Below are positions 1 through 12,047 of a DNA stretch of 64,000 bases, piece after piece. The position numbers were made by a program, and so were the translations under genes. Each line of letters opens with the position of its first letter. Positions within the stretch are counted from its first letter, which is position 1. Under the pieces are notes generated by a model that was not told the DNA's origin, searched no databases, and saw only the letters and a program-made list of their open reading frames with translations. The stretch comes from Hydractinia symbiolongicarpus (lineage: Eukaryota > Cnidaria > Hydrozoa > Anthoathecata > Hydractiniidae): assembly GCF_029227915.1 (NCBI RefSeq), contig NC_079885.1, positions 25,667,001-25,731,000 of the forward strand. Direction: 5' to 3'.

Positions 1-3000
1 ATAAACTCTGCGCATTGCATGGTGGATGTGTTTCAACTAATGCTGGTCCAAACAACGCATCAACGTTTGTTTGTCAATTGCTTGGTGAAGACAGACGCAC
101 AAATGCTGAGCTCCTTGTCAAAGCAGCTGGATGGTCGCTTTTCACGAAAGCTGTAAGGGAATCCCTTTTCATTGTTCGTTAAAACAATTATTTTATGCTC
201 AAATCTGACTGTTTCTTTGGCTTTGCCAAGCTTGGTGATATTATTATATATTGATATGAGTCAATCATCCATGTGAATTCTGATAACCATACCATGAAGG
301 GATTTTCTTATTTCTTAACAGATTAAATAAAGATTCTCAAATGAAGTATTCGACTTTTTTGCTAATTAAAACAGTACATATATTTATGTTTTTAACTTCA
401 GAGTGAATGTGATTACAATCCATGCACCGATACTGAGACATGTCTTCCACATTATCGAAATGATTCATACAAATGCGTACTAAAGCGTAAGTTTCTGATT
501 TTTTTTTTTTCAAATTTTTAAAATAAACTATTTACAATTCACAATCTAATTAATGCAACTAATCTCAAAACGGAAATTTAAATACTTCAAATTATTACCC
601 TGTTAGTTTGTGCGTTCGAAATATTACTTCTTTTTCTTATTAAATTTCCGCGCCCGAAGGCGTAAGAAATTCTTTAAAACCGTCGTTTTTTTCTTTTGGA
701 GCTTTTCTTAAAAAAAATTCGACCCTGGGATTTCACGTTCCTCTGAGAGGAGGATAGTATTGGTTTCCAACTAACTAACCTTTCCCAAATGGTCAATTGC
801 AACGTCGCAAATCTAAACTTCGTACCCACACTCCCTAGGTACTGGGAAGTCATCTAAATGACGTTTTAGATCAAAAATGATATTTGTTTTCGACAAAATT
901 TGGCACAGTTAACAAAAAAATTATGCTGAACATAATGGTGACATTATAATTTTCATTTTTGTCACCTAAATGTCATTTTAGGCTAGAACTTGTCCAAAAA
1001 TTAAAATTACTTTATTTTCAACAAAATTTGGCACAGTTAACAACAAAAATATGCTGAACATGATGGTGACATCAAAATTTTGATTTTTTGTCAACTAAAT
1101 GCTGTTTAAGACCATAAACGTTGCAATCGCAAGACTTTTAACCATGAATGATAGGCTGTATTTTTGTTAAAATTTCTTTTAAATTGTGAGTTTATTATGA
1201 CACGTTTCGTTTTGTTTGCGTTTGTTGTAAGATATTATGTCACTTGTGTGCTTTAACTTCAGAGCTTCATGCACCAAACCTCTTCGAATGTTTGGCATGA
1301 TAACACAACGAATTAGCAGGTTGTCATCAAATATTTTAGTAGCGAGCGGAAATTTATAGAGCCCCCAGGGCTTCTTGTTATTATTTATTCGACAAGAACG
1401 CAATTGGAGCCTTTATTTGATGCCTTTATAATAATAACTGTTTAACATACTGTCTAAAGCAAGATTGTAAACGTTATATAGTGTTCTATAATAAATCCAA
1501 TTAAATGTGTTTTTAAAATGAATCGCTATACCCGGAATGTTTCAATGGGCAATAATCTGAGGACCGGATTATAGACGACGATCGTTGTCAGGCTAACTCG
1601 GTACTTTCAATGTAATATAAATTATAGTATTCAAGGTAATGTTATACCGTTTTTCTACTCCCTGTAGCTTATCACCTTCCGTTGATAAACTTCACATTTG
1701 ATGAAGATGACAAATGTTCTGGTTGCAAAGCCAGCGCAAGTTGGGCGGGTGGAAAACGAATAAACGTTCCTGATCGAATAACTAAAGTGATGTACTTGCC
1801 AGAATCAACAAAATACGAAAATGGAGCAAGCTTATCTTCTGTGGGGTGTCTTCAGTAAGGACTTAGTTACGTAATTGGACAAGTTGAACAACTTTCTTTT
1901 TCATTTCTGTTATTATTTACATTGGTCACATCCACCTAGTCATCAGGTTTCTTTTTTTAATGATTATGAATAACAACTTTTTAATTAAAACCTGCATGCG
2001 GTCTTGTTATTAACACTGATTTTAGATCAAAATCTTTCTCATTGATTACCACCAAGACAACCACTTTATTCACCGAAACGTTGAATCTGAAGAAAGCACA
2101 ATAGGTTTTGTCCTGAAATTTATTTCCAGGATTGTATTTCATAGAAATTATTTAAAGAAATTATTTTAATTTAACGTAAAATTTACATAAATAAAAAACA
2201 GTTTAACATAAAAGTCTGTGCCTTTTTCGTTTCTTGTTCAATGTTTAATTTGCCTAAATTGATACATGATTAGTTATGTTACAAGCTGACAAAAAACATG
2301 CACTGCGGTCAACACTGGGTTCATTATGTGAACTTAATAAATATCTAACCTAAATTCAAAAGATAAGCATTTTTAGACCTGATCTAAGGAAAGTTTTTTT
2401 TAAAAGAGAAATGGAAAGCTCCCAATTTTTACAGAATCCTGCGCTTCCATTGACTTGTAATTTTGACATCAAAAAGACAGCTAGGAAAAAGTTCAATCTA
2501 TTTAACTGTTTATCTTGGTTAAGAATTACTATTGTTTAGGGATTTATCACCTGCATTTCCTGGAAACTGTGATAGTGATGGTTTCGTATTTTCATTCTGG
2601 TACAGAACATTCATGCGTTCTCTTGGAAGTGCTTTTATATTTGAGAGTCCAAGAAATGGATTCTATGTCCGTATCAATAATCGAAATGCAGAAAGCAAGA
2701 CTGCGTTCTGGACGTTTGATTTCCTTACGGCAAGATATAACTATCGTTTTGAAAACCATGAAGGTCCTGATGCATTTCAATGGATCCATCTTCTTTTTAA
2801 ATTTGACATTGCAAATCATTTGTTTTCTGTGTATATTAATGGAATACATGCGTTTGATGGAAAAAAGATTACCAGATCAAGTATGAAATGTGATTAAATT
2901 TCTAATTTGCCATGGTGACTCATCCAGGGGGAAAACAGCTAACAATTCTAAAGTCATGTTATAGTTTCTTTATTTATTATTCTATTTATTTATCATTTAC

Positions 3001-3974
3001 TCGAATTCCATTGTAAATTGTTCTTCTGCCTATAATAAAAATGGTGATGAAAATTGAAAATATAAAAATCCATGAAATTTAATGGATAAGTGGAAAATCG
3101 AGAAATAACCGCTACAGACACACCAGTAGGGAAGAGGTCGAAAGACTGTTAATGACGGCATCATAGAGAGGAGGTTTTTTAAAATGATTATATGATCTTT
3201 GATTAATGCCAATTTTCCAAAATTAAATCTTTCAAATTTGTACGGGGAGTTTGTTCTAGGTTTCAACTCGCAAAATAAACTTAATGCATTTATCAAGTAT
3301 TTTTACTAATCTAAAACGCTAGAAACACTTTTTTTATCCCCAAAATTTATAATTCAACGTGTAGTCTTTAAATATATGATGACGTTATCTAGGTCTGAAT
3401 GAAGTTATGCAAAAATTTTCATCTTCTTCTTTTCGACCGTCAATTACCTAACTGACGCTTTGACAATTGCTGTATGTAAAATTTTACCGAGAGATGTATG
3501 TTGTAATTCAATCTTACCCCTTTCATCTTCGATATTTTTACAACGCCCCTCCAAAAAAGGCAAGTCTAGGGTTAAGGTATTTTTTATTTGTAAAGCATAA
3601 TTTTTAATGACAGAAATTAAAAAAGTACTAATTTAATAAATCAGCTAGCTTTGCAGATGTATGCAAATAGGAACTCACAATCTGTATGACGACTACTAAC
3701 TGATGTTTTGTTGTTTTAGCCGGTTACATAAAAACCCATTTAAAATTAGCTTGGCAGTACACAAGTGGTAAGAAAAATTACGCAATATTTGATGATATCG
3801 TGTATTACAATCGTTTGCTTTCCAATGAAGAAATTCTCAACCTGCACCGAGTAAGATTGCGTCTATATTTTCATTGAAAATAGTTTTTAATAGTTGAGTT
3901 TACAATCCAGAGAGGTATTAATATTTCAAATTAAAATACTTTATTGTTTTTTTCAGGAGCAGGCCACACATTAA
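1..3974 (+). CDS. PAN/EGF-like/concanavalin-fold protein, spliced, 5' partial
   Basis: I assembled six exons: <1-152, 402-486, 1668-1854, 2540-2880, 3720-3850 and 3957-3974 (TAA). All introns are GT-AG and the phases agree at every joint (0,1,2,1,0). The first exon reads like the end of a PAN/apple domain (LCALHGGCVSTNAGPN, then CQLLGEDRRTN). Exon 2 is a short cysteine-rich, EGF-like piece (CDYNPCTDTETC...YKC) with only four cysteines. Exons 3-5 form a laminin-G-like jelly-roll: GFVFSFWYR, WIHLLFKFD, VYINGIHAFDG and the closing FDDIVYYNRLLSNEEI. There are about 300 residues in the window; any signal peptide lies upstream. Such proteins are normally secreted or cell-surface adhesion/lectin-type proteins; that role is inferred from the domains. 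This is the only host-like gene in the window. Confidence 0.8.
849..1110. repeat. Imperfect tandem repeat in intron 2, about 115-bp unit
   Basis: The phrase GTCAyCTAAATG(A/T)C starts at 849 and 961, and a decayed third start lies at 1090. Between them ACAAAATTTGGCACAGTTAAC and ATGCTGAACATRATGGTGAC recur in the same order. It lies inside the long intron (487-1667) of the host gene. No coding potential is seen. Confidence 0.7.
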
Positions 3975-4044
3975 TGGAACATTGTGATGATGCTGTCGCT
4001 AGTTCTCAAAACTGCTTATCATAGTGGTCTCATTGTTTCTCATT

Positions 4045-4215
4045 ATTTGTGAAATATTTATTTGTGAGATATTTATTTGTAAAATATTATTATTAAAATA
4101 TTATTTTGTGGAATATTTGTTTTTGAAATATTTACTTGCAGGATATTGATCTGCAAGATACTTATTCGTGACATATTAATTTGTAGAATATTTATTTGTA
4201 AAATATTATTGATTT
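4045..4215. repeat. Degenerate AT minisatellite (GAATATTTATTTGTAAA-like unit)
   Basis: About nine copies of an 18-20-bp AT-rich unit (AATATTTATTTGT and variants such as GATATTGATCTGCAAGA) lie just past the host gene stop. The minus-strand ORF here with ILQIN repeats is only a translation of this satellite. Confidence 0.7.
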
Positions 4216-4996
4216 TTACTAGGACCGCAGAATTATTTAATATGCCTTCTACATTATACGCACGACCATGAACGAATTTCATACGCACCGACTATAAACT
4301 CTTTGTAAATATTTTATACATGATATTGTAATTTAATTGTAAGTTTTTTTTAGCTATTAATTTAGACATCGTTTTGAAATCATTCGCATTCTTCTGTAAG
4401 TCTCAACGAAACGCTGCATTTCTTGTATATTTCTGTCAAGGTAATACCATGGTGGTAAAACCACGGAAAACATCACAAAATATATGATTAAATGTGAAAA
4501 AAAGTCATCAAAAAAAATAGCTGTTGTTTGGATCAACAAAAACAGAATGTAAGTAAAACCAGTCAATGCGGAGCAATTTTAACTGATTTTTGTGTGTCGT
4601 GATACAGTGGCCGTAGATATCTAAGTACGCAAAGAAAATTATTAAGAATTTCAAAATTTTGATGAAAAAAAAAATCATTTAAAATCAGGCTAAAGAAATA
4701 AGACTGATATTTGAGCCAAAAACCAGGGTAATTTTTTTGTCCAGCGAAACAAATCAGGTTAAAATAAAAGCCAGCTCAAGATGACAAATAGTGGTTCTAA
4801 CCCCTAGCCCTGTCGTTTCTCACCGGCTAAAATGACTGGTGAGAATAAAAAAAAACTGCACGTAATGTAATCAATAGAGCGCCGAAATGCAAGAAAATTG
4901 ATCAAACTGGCTGCTGTTGATTATGTGGTGAATGGAACATTATTGATAAAGTGCCACTTTCCTAAGAGCAGTATTCGCGGGTAAATAAAAAATATA
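4196..4996 (+). repeat. Long direct repeat, copy A
   Basis: This segment matches 7300-8422 in the same orientation over most of its length. Shared landmarks are GATTTTTACTAGGA at the left, AATATGCCTTCTACATTA, GACTATAAACTCTTTGTAAA, GGATCAACAAAAACAGAATG, a hairpin CTCACCGG...CTGGTGAG (4817-4845) and the right end GAGCAGTATTCGCGGGTAAA. Copies A and B flank the BEL/Pao relic, so they may be its LTRs, but I see no TG...CA ends. They could equally be two copies of a dispersed non-coding element. Confidence 0.65.
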
Positions 4997-5709
4997 TGTT
5001 ATATGTTGACGATTGCGTCATATGCACCCCCCCCCATCCGCGAACACACTCTTTTTGTTTTTGTGCTTATTTTTTAGTGTGTATGTTTTTATCGAAGATT
5101 GAAGACACGTTTTTTCTTTAAAAGTCAAGAATGAACCCTTATTTATCATAATCTTCGTTTACACAAGTGTATATTTTGGATAAAAAGAAAAATTTGAACG
5201 TTCAAGTTTATTATCGAATGTTTAATTTAGAGTGAAAGTTTTTGTTGTTGTGAACATAGTCAGTAAAAAACATTGAATTTGAGTGAGTGCTGTTGTTTTG
5301 AATGGAAAAGTCGAAGTAATCACATTGTATAAATTAGTGTTGGATTTTATTGTTGGTTTGTGAGCGTTTACAAGTTTAAAACTTGATTCGAAATTTAAAT
5401 TAATGATATTGAAATTCAGGTTTGTGAACAGTAAACATTAAATATTTTTGATCGAGTGAATGTTACCTTTATTTTACCGTTGTTGACAAGGTTTATTGAT
5501 TAGCTTCGAAAGAGTTTTAAAAAAGTCGACAACAAACTTTTCAAGAACCGCATAATACAAACATACAAAACGATTGTTGAACGAAATAAATTAATGTGTG
5601 AAGGTCTTTGACACAAATAATAACATTGAAGTTGTGAATTTAAAAACTTTGAAGGAAAGGTTTGAACTGAAGTTGATGCGATAAAGTTATTAAATGAGGG
5701 ATTTTGACT
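4997..5709. other. Non-coding stretch before the BEL/Pao relic
   Basis: AT-rich, no usable ORF, with a C9 run near 5026-5034. Its position suggests LTR or untranslated leader of the BEL/Pao element, but I could not find a second LTR copy or a convincing tRNA primer site. Confidence 0.35.
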
Positions 5710-6905
5710 ATGATCAAGGATGAAGATGACGATGACGTTTGGAAGGAAACTTTTGAGAGTTTACAGCAGTTAGATCGTCTTATTAAGTCTTATTAAGTGC
5801 TGGGAAAGGATGAAAATATGTTTAAGTGCGGCTGATGATGTGGTTAGTTTAAGGTTGGTGAATACTGCGAGAAGTAATTAAAGTTACCAAAGCTGGAATT
5901 AGAATGTTTTGATGGTAAGGTAGTTATTTGGCAAAGTTTTTGTAATCGGTTTTATAGCAGCGTAAATAGTAAGAGTGATGTATCGGACATTGACAAGTTA
6001 AACTATTTAATCAGTTGTTTAAAGGGATTAGGTAGGACTCCGGACTGGAGTTAGCATCAGCTAATTACAAAGAAGCGATTACAGTTCTGAAGGAACGTTA
6101 TGCCCACAAATAATCATTAGCTTTCTTATGAATACTCTGGTAAAACTTACTGCTATGAAAAATGAAAGTAACGTTGTACAATTGACAACGATCAACCTAC
6201 GATCAAGTTGAGACGAGTATTCAAAGTTTGAAGACCCTAGGAATTGCTCCTTTAAGTTATGGCTCTTTTCTCGTATCAATGCTGACGGAAAAGATACCTC
6301 GACACATGAGGTTCACATCTAGGACCTGGAGGGACTTATCAGTGATTTTAGGCGAGAACTGCAAGCGAAGGAACGATGCACCTCAGTTGGTTTAAATTTA
6401 AACAACAAGGATCGAATCGAAGGTTGTGCTACACCGAAATTAACAACATCTGTGTGTATGATCGATGGAAATTCAGCCTGTGTCTACTGTCGCCAACATC
6501 ATGCGCCGTCGAAGTGTCCGTCAGTTACAGACGTCAACGCTCGCCGTAGTATTCTAAGAAATACGCGCGTTGTTTTATTTGTTTAAAAAAGGGACATGTC
6601 AGTCGATAATGTAAAAGTGATTACAAATGTAACAAGTGTTTTAAAAAACATCACATATCGCTTTTGGGAAAAGAAAGAAAGAGATCCGCCGAAAGAATCA
6701 CACAACAACTTTTCCGACAACACGAACAATATTTTTCTACAAATAGCTTCCGTGAGGTATTGACCGTTGGAAATAATGAAAAGAAACCAGCGAGCATATT
6801 TTTACATTCTGGCAGTCAACATTCGTACATTTTATCTAAATGTCGTAATAAGCCTAATTTGAAACGGATCATGCGAGAGACATTAATCATTCAAACGTTG
6901 GGTGG
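5710..6905 (+). pseudogene. BEL/Pao retrotransposon gag-protease relic
   Basis: Translations in shifting frames give a BEL/Pao-type gag (DUF1759): LELECFDGKVVIWQSFCNRF near 5895-5955, DIDKLNYLISCLKG near 5988, and LASANYKEAITVLKERYA near 6050-6102. Two cysteine-rich zinc-knuckle-like blocks follow (CVYCRQHHAPSKCPS near 6480; CFICLKKGHVS near 6575, where the next residue is a stop). The aspartic protease motif near 6805 reads FLHSGSQHSYI, with His in place of the catalytic Asp. There are several stops and frameshifts. RT, RNase H and integrase are absent, because the relic ends at a Helitron-derived segment near 6905. An inactive relic. Confidence 0.75.
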
Positions 6906-7299
6906 AGTACATGATTATTTACATTTTTTGACCAGCGTTTTAAGCTCTACACAATAGAGGCAACGTGGAAAGAAGGTTTTAATTATCTTTTTGGGGATGG
7001 GTTGCTGTCGTCATCAAAACAGCTAAAACAACCTATTTTCCATTGTCCTTCTGACGAAGTGAATTTCTTCTCGTCTGACGTCAGCAAATTTTTAAACCCT
7101 TATATCTCATTAACCATTCATCATAAGCACGTGATTACATACATTTTCTTGATCAACGCTTTAAGCTTTATTTAATACAGGCAACGTAAAAGCCAGGTTC
7201 TTTTTTTGGATGGGTTGCTGACGTCATCAAAATTTGAATGGGCTTCTTTTTCATATTTTTCCTGCCTTAGTGGATTTTTTCACGGGCTTTATCGACTAG
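6906..7299 (+). mobile_element. Truncated non-autonomous Helitron, 3' end intact
   Basis: It ends with a hairpin and CTAG: GTGGATTTTTTCAC, then GGGCTTTATCGACTAG, with a T at 7300, the family's 3' signature. The body has two copies of a module with GACCAGCGTTTTAAGC / GATCAACGCTTTAAGC, GGCAACGT, and GTTGCTGACGTCATCAAA, also found in the copies at 10796 and 15235. No TCTCTT 5' end is visible; the left boundary is set by where BEL similarity stops. Confidence 0.7.
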
Positions 7300-8422
7300 T
7301 TTGTAAAATAATATAGATTTTTACTAGGAAAGGTAATTATTTAATATGCCTTCTACATTAAACGCACGACCATCAACTAATTTCATACGCAACGACTATA
7401 AACTCTTTGTAAACGTTTTATACACGATATTGTGATCTTAAAGTTTTTTCGAATCATATTATAAAAAATTTAGGGATCTGTTGGAAATCATTTGTATTCT
7501 TCTGTAAGTCTCAACGAAAGGCTGTATATGCTTGTATATTTCTGTCAAGGTAATAACATGTAGTAGAACCACGAAAAACAACACAAGATATATGATTAAG
7601 TGTGAAAGGGTAATAGAAAAGTTATTAAAAGGAATAACTCTTGTTTGGATCAACAAAAACAGAATGATATGAGTAAAACTAGTCAATACGGGTCATCACG
7701 GCTCAGATTTACGGTTCTGTGAATTTTAACTGATTTATGTGTGTCGTGATATGGTTTAGGCGGTGCAAGATCTAAGTATACCAAAAAAATTATTGAGTTT
7801 CTCAAATTTTAATAAAAAAGAATATTTAAAATCAGTGTTAAGAAATATGACTGATATTTTTACACCAAAAGCGAAGGTAATTTTTGACCAGCAAAACAAA
7901 TCAGTTCAAACCGACCTGCTAAAATAAAAGTCAGCTAAAGTGTAACCCCCGTCTTTTGTACATCTTCCCTGATTGTCATTTTCCGAATGGGAGAAAGTAA
8001 GAAGAGAAAACTTCGAAAAAAAAAACGGTGACCGGCGATATTTTTGTGATGCTTTGTAGCAACTAATAACTAATTGATGAGAAGTTTATCTGATAGTTGT
8101 TAAATCGATAGTAAATGTTTCTATTACAGACAAAAATATGAACAGACATAAAAAAAACATAGCGAAGCTTCGCTTTCTTATTTATTCCTCGTCCTGTCAG
8201 AGCTCCAAAATTCAGTAAATGTGTGCTAGTATGTGTTAAAAATTATCGTTTCTCACCGGTTAAAACGACTGGTGAGTAAAAATAGCTTCACGCAATGCAA
8301 TTCTGGTCAATAAAGCACCAAATACAAGAAAATTGATCAAATTGGCTGCTGATGATAAGGTGGCAAATGGACCATTATTGATAAAGTACTGCATTCCTAA
8401 GAGCAGTATTCGCGGGTAAAAA
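7300..8422 (+). repeat. Long direct repeat, copy B
   Basis: The partner of copy A. It starts directly at the Helitron 3' border (TTTGTAAAATAATATAGATTTTTAC) and ends with the shared GAGCAGTATTCGCGGGTAAA. Relative to A it holds about 290 extra bases around 7941-8240. The hairpin CTCACCGGTTAAAACGACTGGTGAG at 8251-8277 is conserved in both stem arms. Confidence 0.65.
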
Positions 8423-8594
8423 CACGTGTTTGCAGACATATTCAAATATGCAGATATATCTTCTATCTGTCAGTCTGTGACTTGCACAAAGACGATACTT
8501 TTACCACCCAAATGCGCGAGCTTGTCGATTTTTTTTTGTTTCGTTTACATTTGTCGCGCAACTGTCACAAACCACGTGATAGAAAGTAAGCAAC

Positions 8595-10378
8595 ATGATT
8601 CGCACAAGTTCGTACTTTCGAACGGGATGGCATTCGAATAGATTAAACATGATGTCGGCGGGATCAGTTGCTGTTGCTTCTCGAAAATTTATTCTATGTT
8701 TTGTATCGATTTTTTGTATTCTCTCTTGTGGAAATGGCGAAGCTTGTTTTGTTGTGCCGAAATCACTTACTAGAGATGAATTTAAACAAACACTCTCGTG
8801 TAGGGGTTTGAAAATAGCTCATCAAAACATTCGTGGGCTGGAAAACAATAATACTGAAGTTCAAAAATTTATATCTACACATAATGAGATGGATATATTT
8901 ATTCTTTCTGAGACACATTTACAAAATGATAGTTGTGTTGATATAGTTTATATTGATAATTCCGATTTTTTGAGAAAATCTCGCTCGGAGGGATTAGGCG
9001 GTGGAGTTGGATTATACATCAAAAACGTCATCATGTACGCACACAGAAAAGATCTTAAAAACGCTTCACTTGAAATAATTTGAATCGAGATTTCTGTCAA
9101 AAAGAGTAAACCAATTATCTTGGGTTGCTCTTACCGCCCTCCTGAGACTTCAAACTATCTACCTAAAGATTACAATGACCTTCTCGATGAAATAATCACA
9201 AAAGTTAACAAAGAACAAAAGGAGACTATTATAATGGGTGATTTCAACATTGATTTTAACCGCAGTAACGTCTCAAAGGATTTCAAAAGCCAAATTTCTT
9301 CCTATGGATTCAAACAGCTCGTAAAAACTGCTACAAGAATTACAAAAGACACTTCACCGTTAATTGACTTGATTTTTGTCAACAAACCAAACTCCAACCC
9401 AACAGTTAATGTCGTCAGCAAAAGTCTCAGTGATCATGATTTAATTTGCCTTACACGGAAAGCCAAAGCATCGTACAATTAAAGAATGCTCAATGATAAC
9501 CGCCTGAACCGGCGCAAGTTCTGGAATACTATCAAGTCAATCTTTCCAACCAAACCCAAAGTATCTTCTCCAAGAACTGATGATGCAAAGCACCGCGTAA
9601 ATTGCTTTGCTGAGTATTTTTCGACCGTTGTTTCTTTTTAGAAAAAAACAGCTTATCCTCTGTCTATCTTGGTAACCTGCTCAATAAACACCAGCCAACT
9701 TCGATCGAGCCGTCAAGAAAGCATGTGGGCGATTGAGAATCCTGTTCAACGTACGAAAGAGCCTGACCATCAAGGCTGCCACCTCATCTACAAGATGATG
9801 ATCTTGCCGATCATAACCTGTAGCTCAAATATTAAGACCTGCTTCACCGAAACCCAACGACGGAAGTTCTCTTTGATTGAACGCCGTGGTGAAAGAATAG
9901 TTGGAACACCTGTTCAGCCTATCGTAAAGGTTATTGAACAACAAGTCCGTTCTCTGGTTATAAAATGTCTAAACAATGAGTTATGTCACGAAACCTTTGA
10001 CAAATACTTTTAGGTTCAACGACACAAAAAAAGGACGAGAAATAACGATCTCTTTCTAAAATTGCCAGCATTGAAGCTTAAATTGGCAAGATCTGGTTTT
10101 TAAATTTTCCCGAGTTTACCTGGAGTTAATTTCCACAATTCACTGTCTCTTTTCAGATCTTATTCGTAATGTGTTTTCCGTATTCTTACCTATTTTACCC
10201 TTTAATTTACCATTTTAGTCTTTTCTACCTTTATGCTGTTTATGTTTTATTTTAAGGCTTTTAACACGACAAACACTGATAACAGTTTCTTTATATAAAA
10301 TACATTGTAAATATGTATTTAGAACTGATGTTTTTTATCCTGTGTAAATATTCGCGAATAAATAAATAAATGAATAAG
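8595..10378 (+). pseudogene. LINE relic: endonuclease plus C-terminus, RT core deleted
   Basis: The first 295 codons encode an APE-type endonuclease: HQNIRGL (catalytic Asn), LSETHL (Glu), GCSYRPP, MGDFNIDF (Asp/Asn) and SDHDLI (Asp-His), all the expected signature residues. The only break is an in-frame TGA at 9081; both halves share one frame. At 9482 the ORF stops. A short linker (RLNRRKFWNTIKSIF near 9505, NCFAEYF near 9600) resembles the start of an RT region, then the sequence jumps to a LINE C-terminal domain (HLIYKMMILPIIT, FTETQRRKFSLIE, about 9775-9890). The RT palm with its YADD box is missing, so an internal deletion removed it. The 3' end is an AATA-rich tail near 10361-10378. 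The family is CR1/Jockey-like by layout. The N-terminus before the endonuclease has a hydrophobic stretch (FILCFVSIFCIL). Confidence 0.8.
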
Positions 10379-10795
10379 TTCCCTTAGTGTAAAAACAAAC
10401 AAAAAATTGTTAAAGTTCTCGCAACAAAAAATGAACTTAAAAAAGCGAATAAAAATTAGTATCGTTAGTAGATAAAGAAATACACATAACACAGTTTCTT
10501 CTCTTTTCCTGTTGTTTTAATAAATAGGCTAGCTAAGACATTTTTCTTTTTAAATATAAAGCTTCTGAAAGTATTTTCAAAAAATGCAGAAAACCAATGC
10601 AGCTACTAGGTCACTGAACATATTCTTAAAAAAAGAAATGTTCACAAAATCATATTTTAATAGCTGCAGCTAACTACAGTACATCAGCTTAAGAAATATC
10701 CGCATAAATCAAAGTGGTCCGTTAAATAAACTTCGTGCAAAGAAAAGGGAAATACTTCTTATGCTTTCGTTTTCCGATTTGTTTATATATATATA
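10379..10795. other. Non-coding AT-rich spacer
   Basis: I see no ORF, domain or repeat beyond A/T runs and a short TATATATATATA before the Helitron border at 10795. Confidence 0.5.
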
Positions 10796-11532
10796 CTAGT
10801 CGATAAAAACCCGTGGAAAAATCCGCTTAGGCAATAGGACATTGAAAAAGTTGGTTGTTTAAGACGTTTTGCTGACGTCAGGATTGCAAATCCAAAAAGA
10901 AATTGGCGAAATTTAGTTTATTCGTTCCCTGTAACGTGTAGAGGTTGAAACGCTGATCAAAATAATGTACAGGATCATATCTTTTCTACAAACGACTGAG
11001 AACATATAAGGGTTTAAAAATTTTGCTGACGTCAGCAATGGCCCGTTAAAACGGAAAAAATTTTTTCAGAAATTTATATCCCTGTTACCTTTATCGTATA
11101 AACCTTGAAACGGTGATCAAGAAAATGTATAGGATTATGCACTTTTGACAAACGGTTGCAAAGATATTAGGGTTTAAATGTTTTTTGATGACGTCATAAA
11201 CCCGTGCATTCCGAAACGGATTTTGGGACCCAGGTGTGGAAAATTTGCCCAAATTGGTCCCAGGTGGTCCCTACTCACGCGGTGAAAAAACATTGACGTC
11301 ACCACTTCGTTTCCAAGTTATTTGGTCTCAAAGTTTTAAGTGCACTGTAATGGCTTTATTAATTTAATATAGGATATTAACGTTAAAGTAGTGTTATTGA
11401 CGTCACGCCGTAACGTCAGAAAATTTAAACATGCATTAGACATGCATAAGTTTTTCGGCGACATCAATGGAAAATGACGATATTCACTTTGGCTGTTACG
11501 GACAGACACAGTCTCTTTATTATTATAAGAGA
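10796..11532 (-). mobile_element. Non-autonomous Helitron, complete, 737 bp
   Basis: Read on the minus strand it starts TCTCTTATAATAATA and ends with a hairpin GTGGATTTTTCCAC followed by CTAG, with host A before and T after (plus-strand A10795 and T11533). These are Helitron hallmarks: TC start, 3' hairpin, CTRR end, insertion between A and T without target duplication. The body has repeated modules with TGCTGACGTCAGCAA and a cAMP-element-like GACGTCA, and no ORF. It matches the copy at 15235-15951 throughout. Confidence 0.85.
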
Positions 11533-12047
11533 TAACAACAACAAAGCTAGCCTATTTGTTTATCTCCAAGTGCGTGTTTAATTATTTAAGGTTAACCTTT
11601 TAAAATCCGATTTTTTTTACATATTCAGTTACTAAAAGCTTATTTCTAGGTTATATATCTATATAATTGCTATTATTAAGCTGCTATCACGGTTTTATTG
11701 ACATATTACTATTATCCTTCACCAACAAAATTGAGTTTCGGGGATTTATCTTTAAGTCATAAATATGTCATGAGTTCTGATATAAACATAGTCAGGAAAT
11801 TGTCTAGGGTGGCATATTGTTTTAGCATTTAAAATTCTGCATAATAAGAAAACCTATACAAAAATAATAATATTGTAATGAATGAAGTTGGAAATTGACA
11901 TGAGTTGTAGGAAAAAAGAAAGTTATCCTTTCAAATGATATTGCTACTACACCCAAATCATTCTCTGACAGTTACAGCAGTTATTCCAGAAGTTACACCA
12001 TAGTTTCATTTTCAATGATAAAAAGTTTAATAGATAAACAGGCGCAA
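11533..12047. other. Spacer with a partial duplication of the Mutator relic
   Basis: Mostly AT-rich and non-coding. At 11932-11964 it carries a 33-bp piece (AATGATATTGCTACTACACC and onward) that recurs at 12157-12189 inside the Mutator-like relic, so a part of that relic has been duplicated or rearranged here. Confidence 0.55.

Noticed and set aside
4073-4288. Minus-strand ORF with ILQIN repeats as a repeat protein
   Set aside because: A direct translation of the AT minisatellite.
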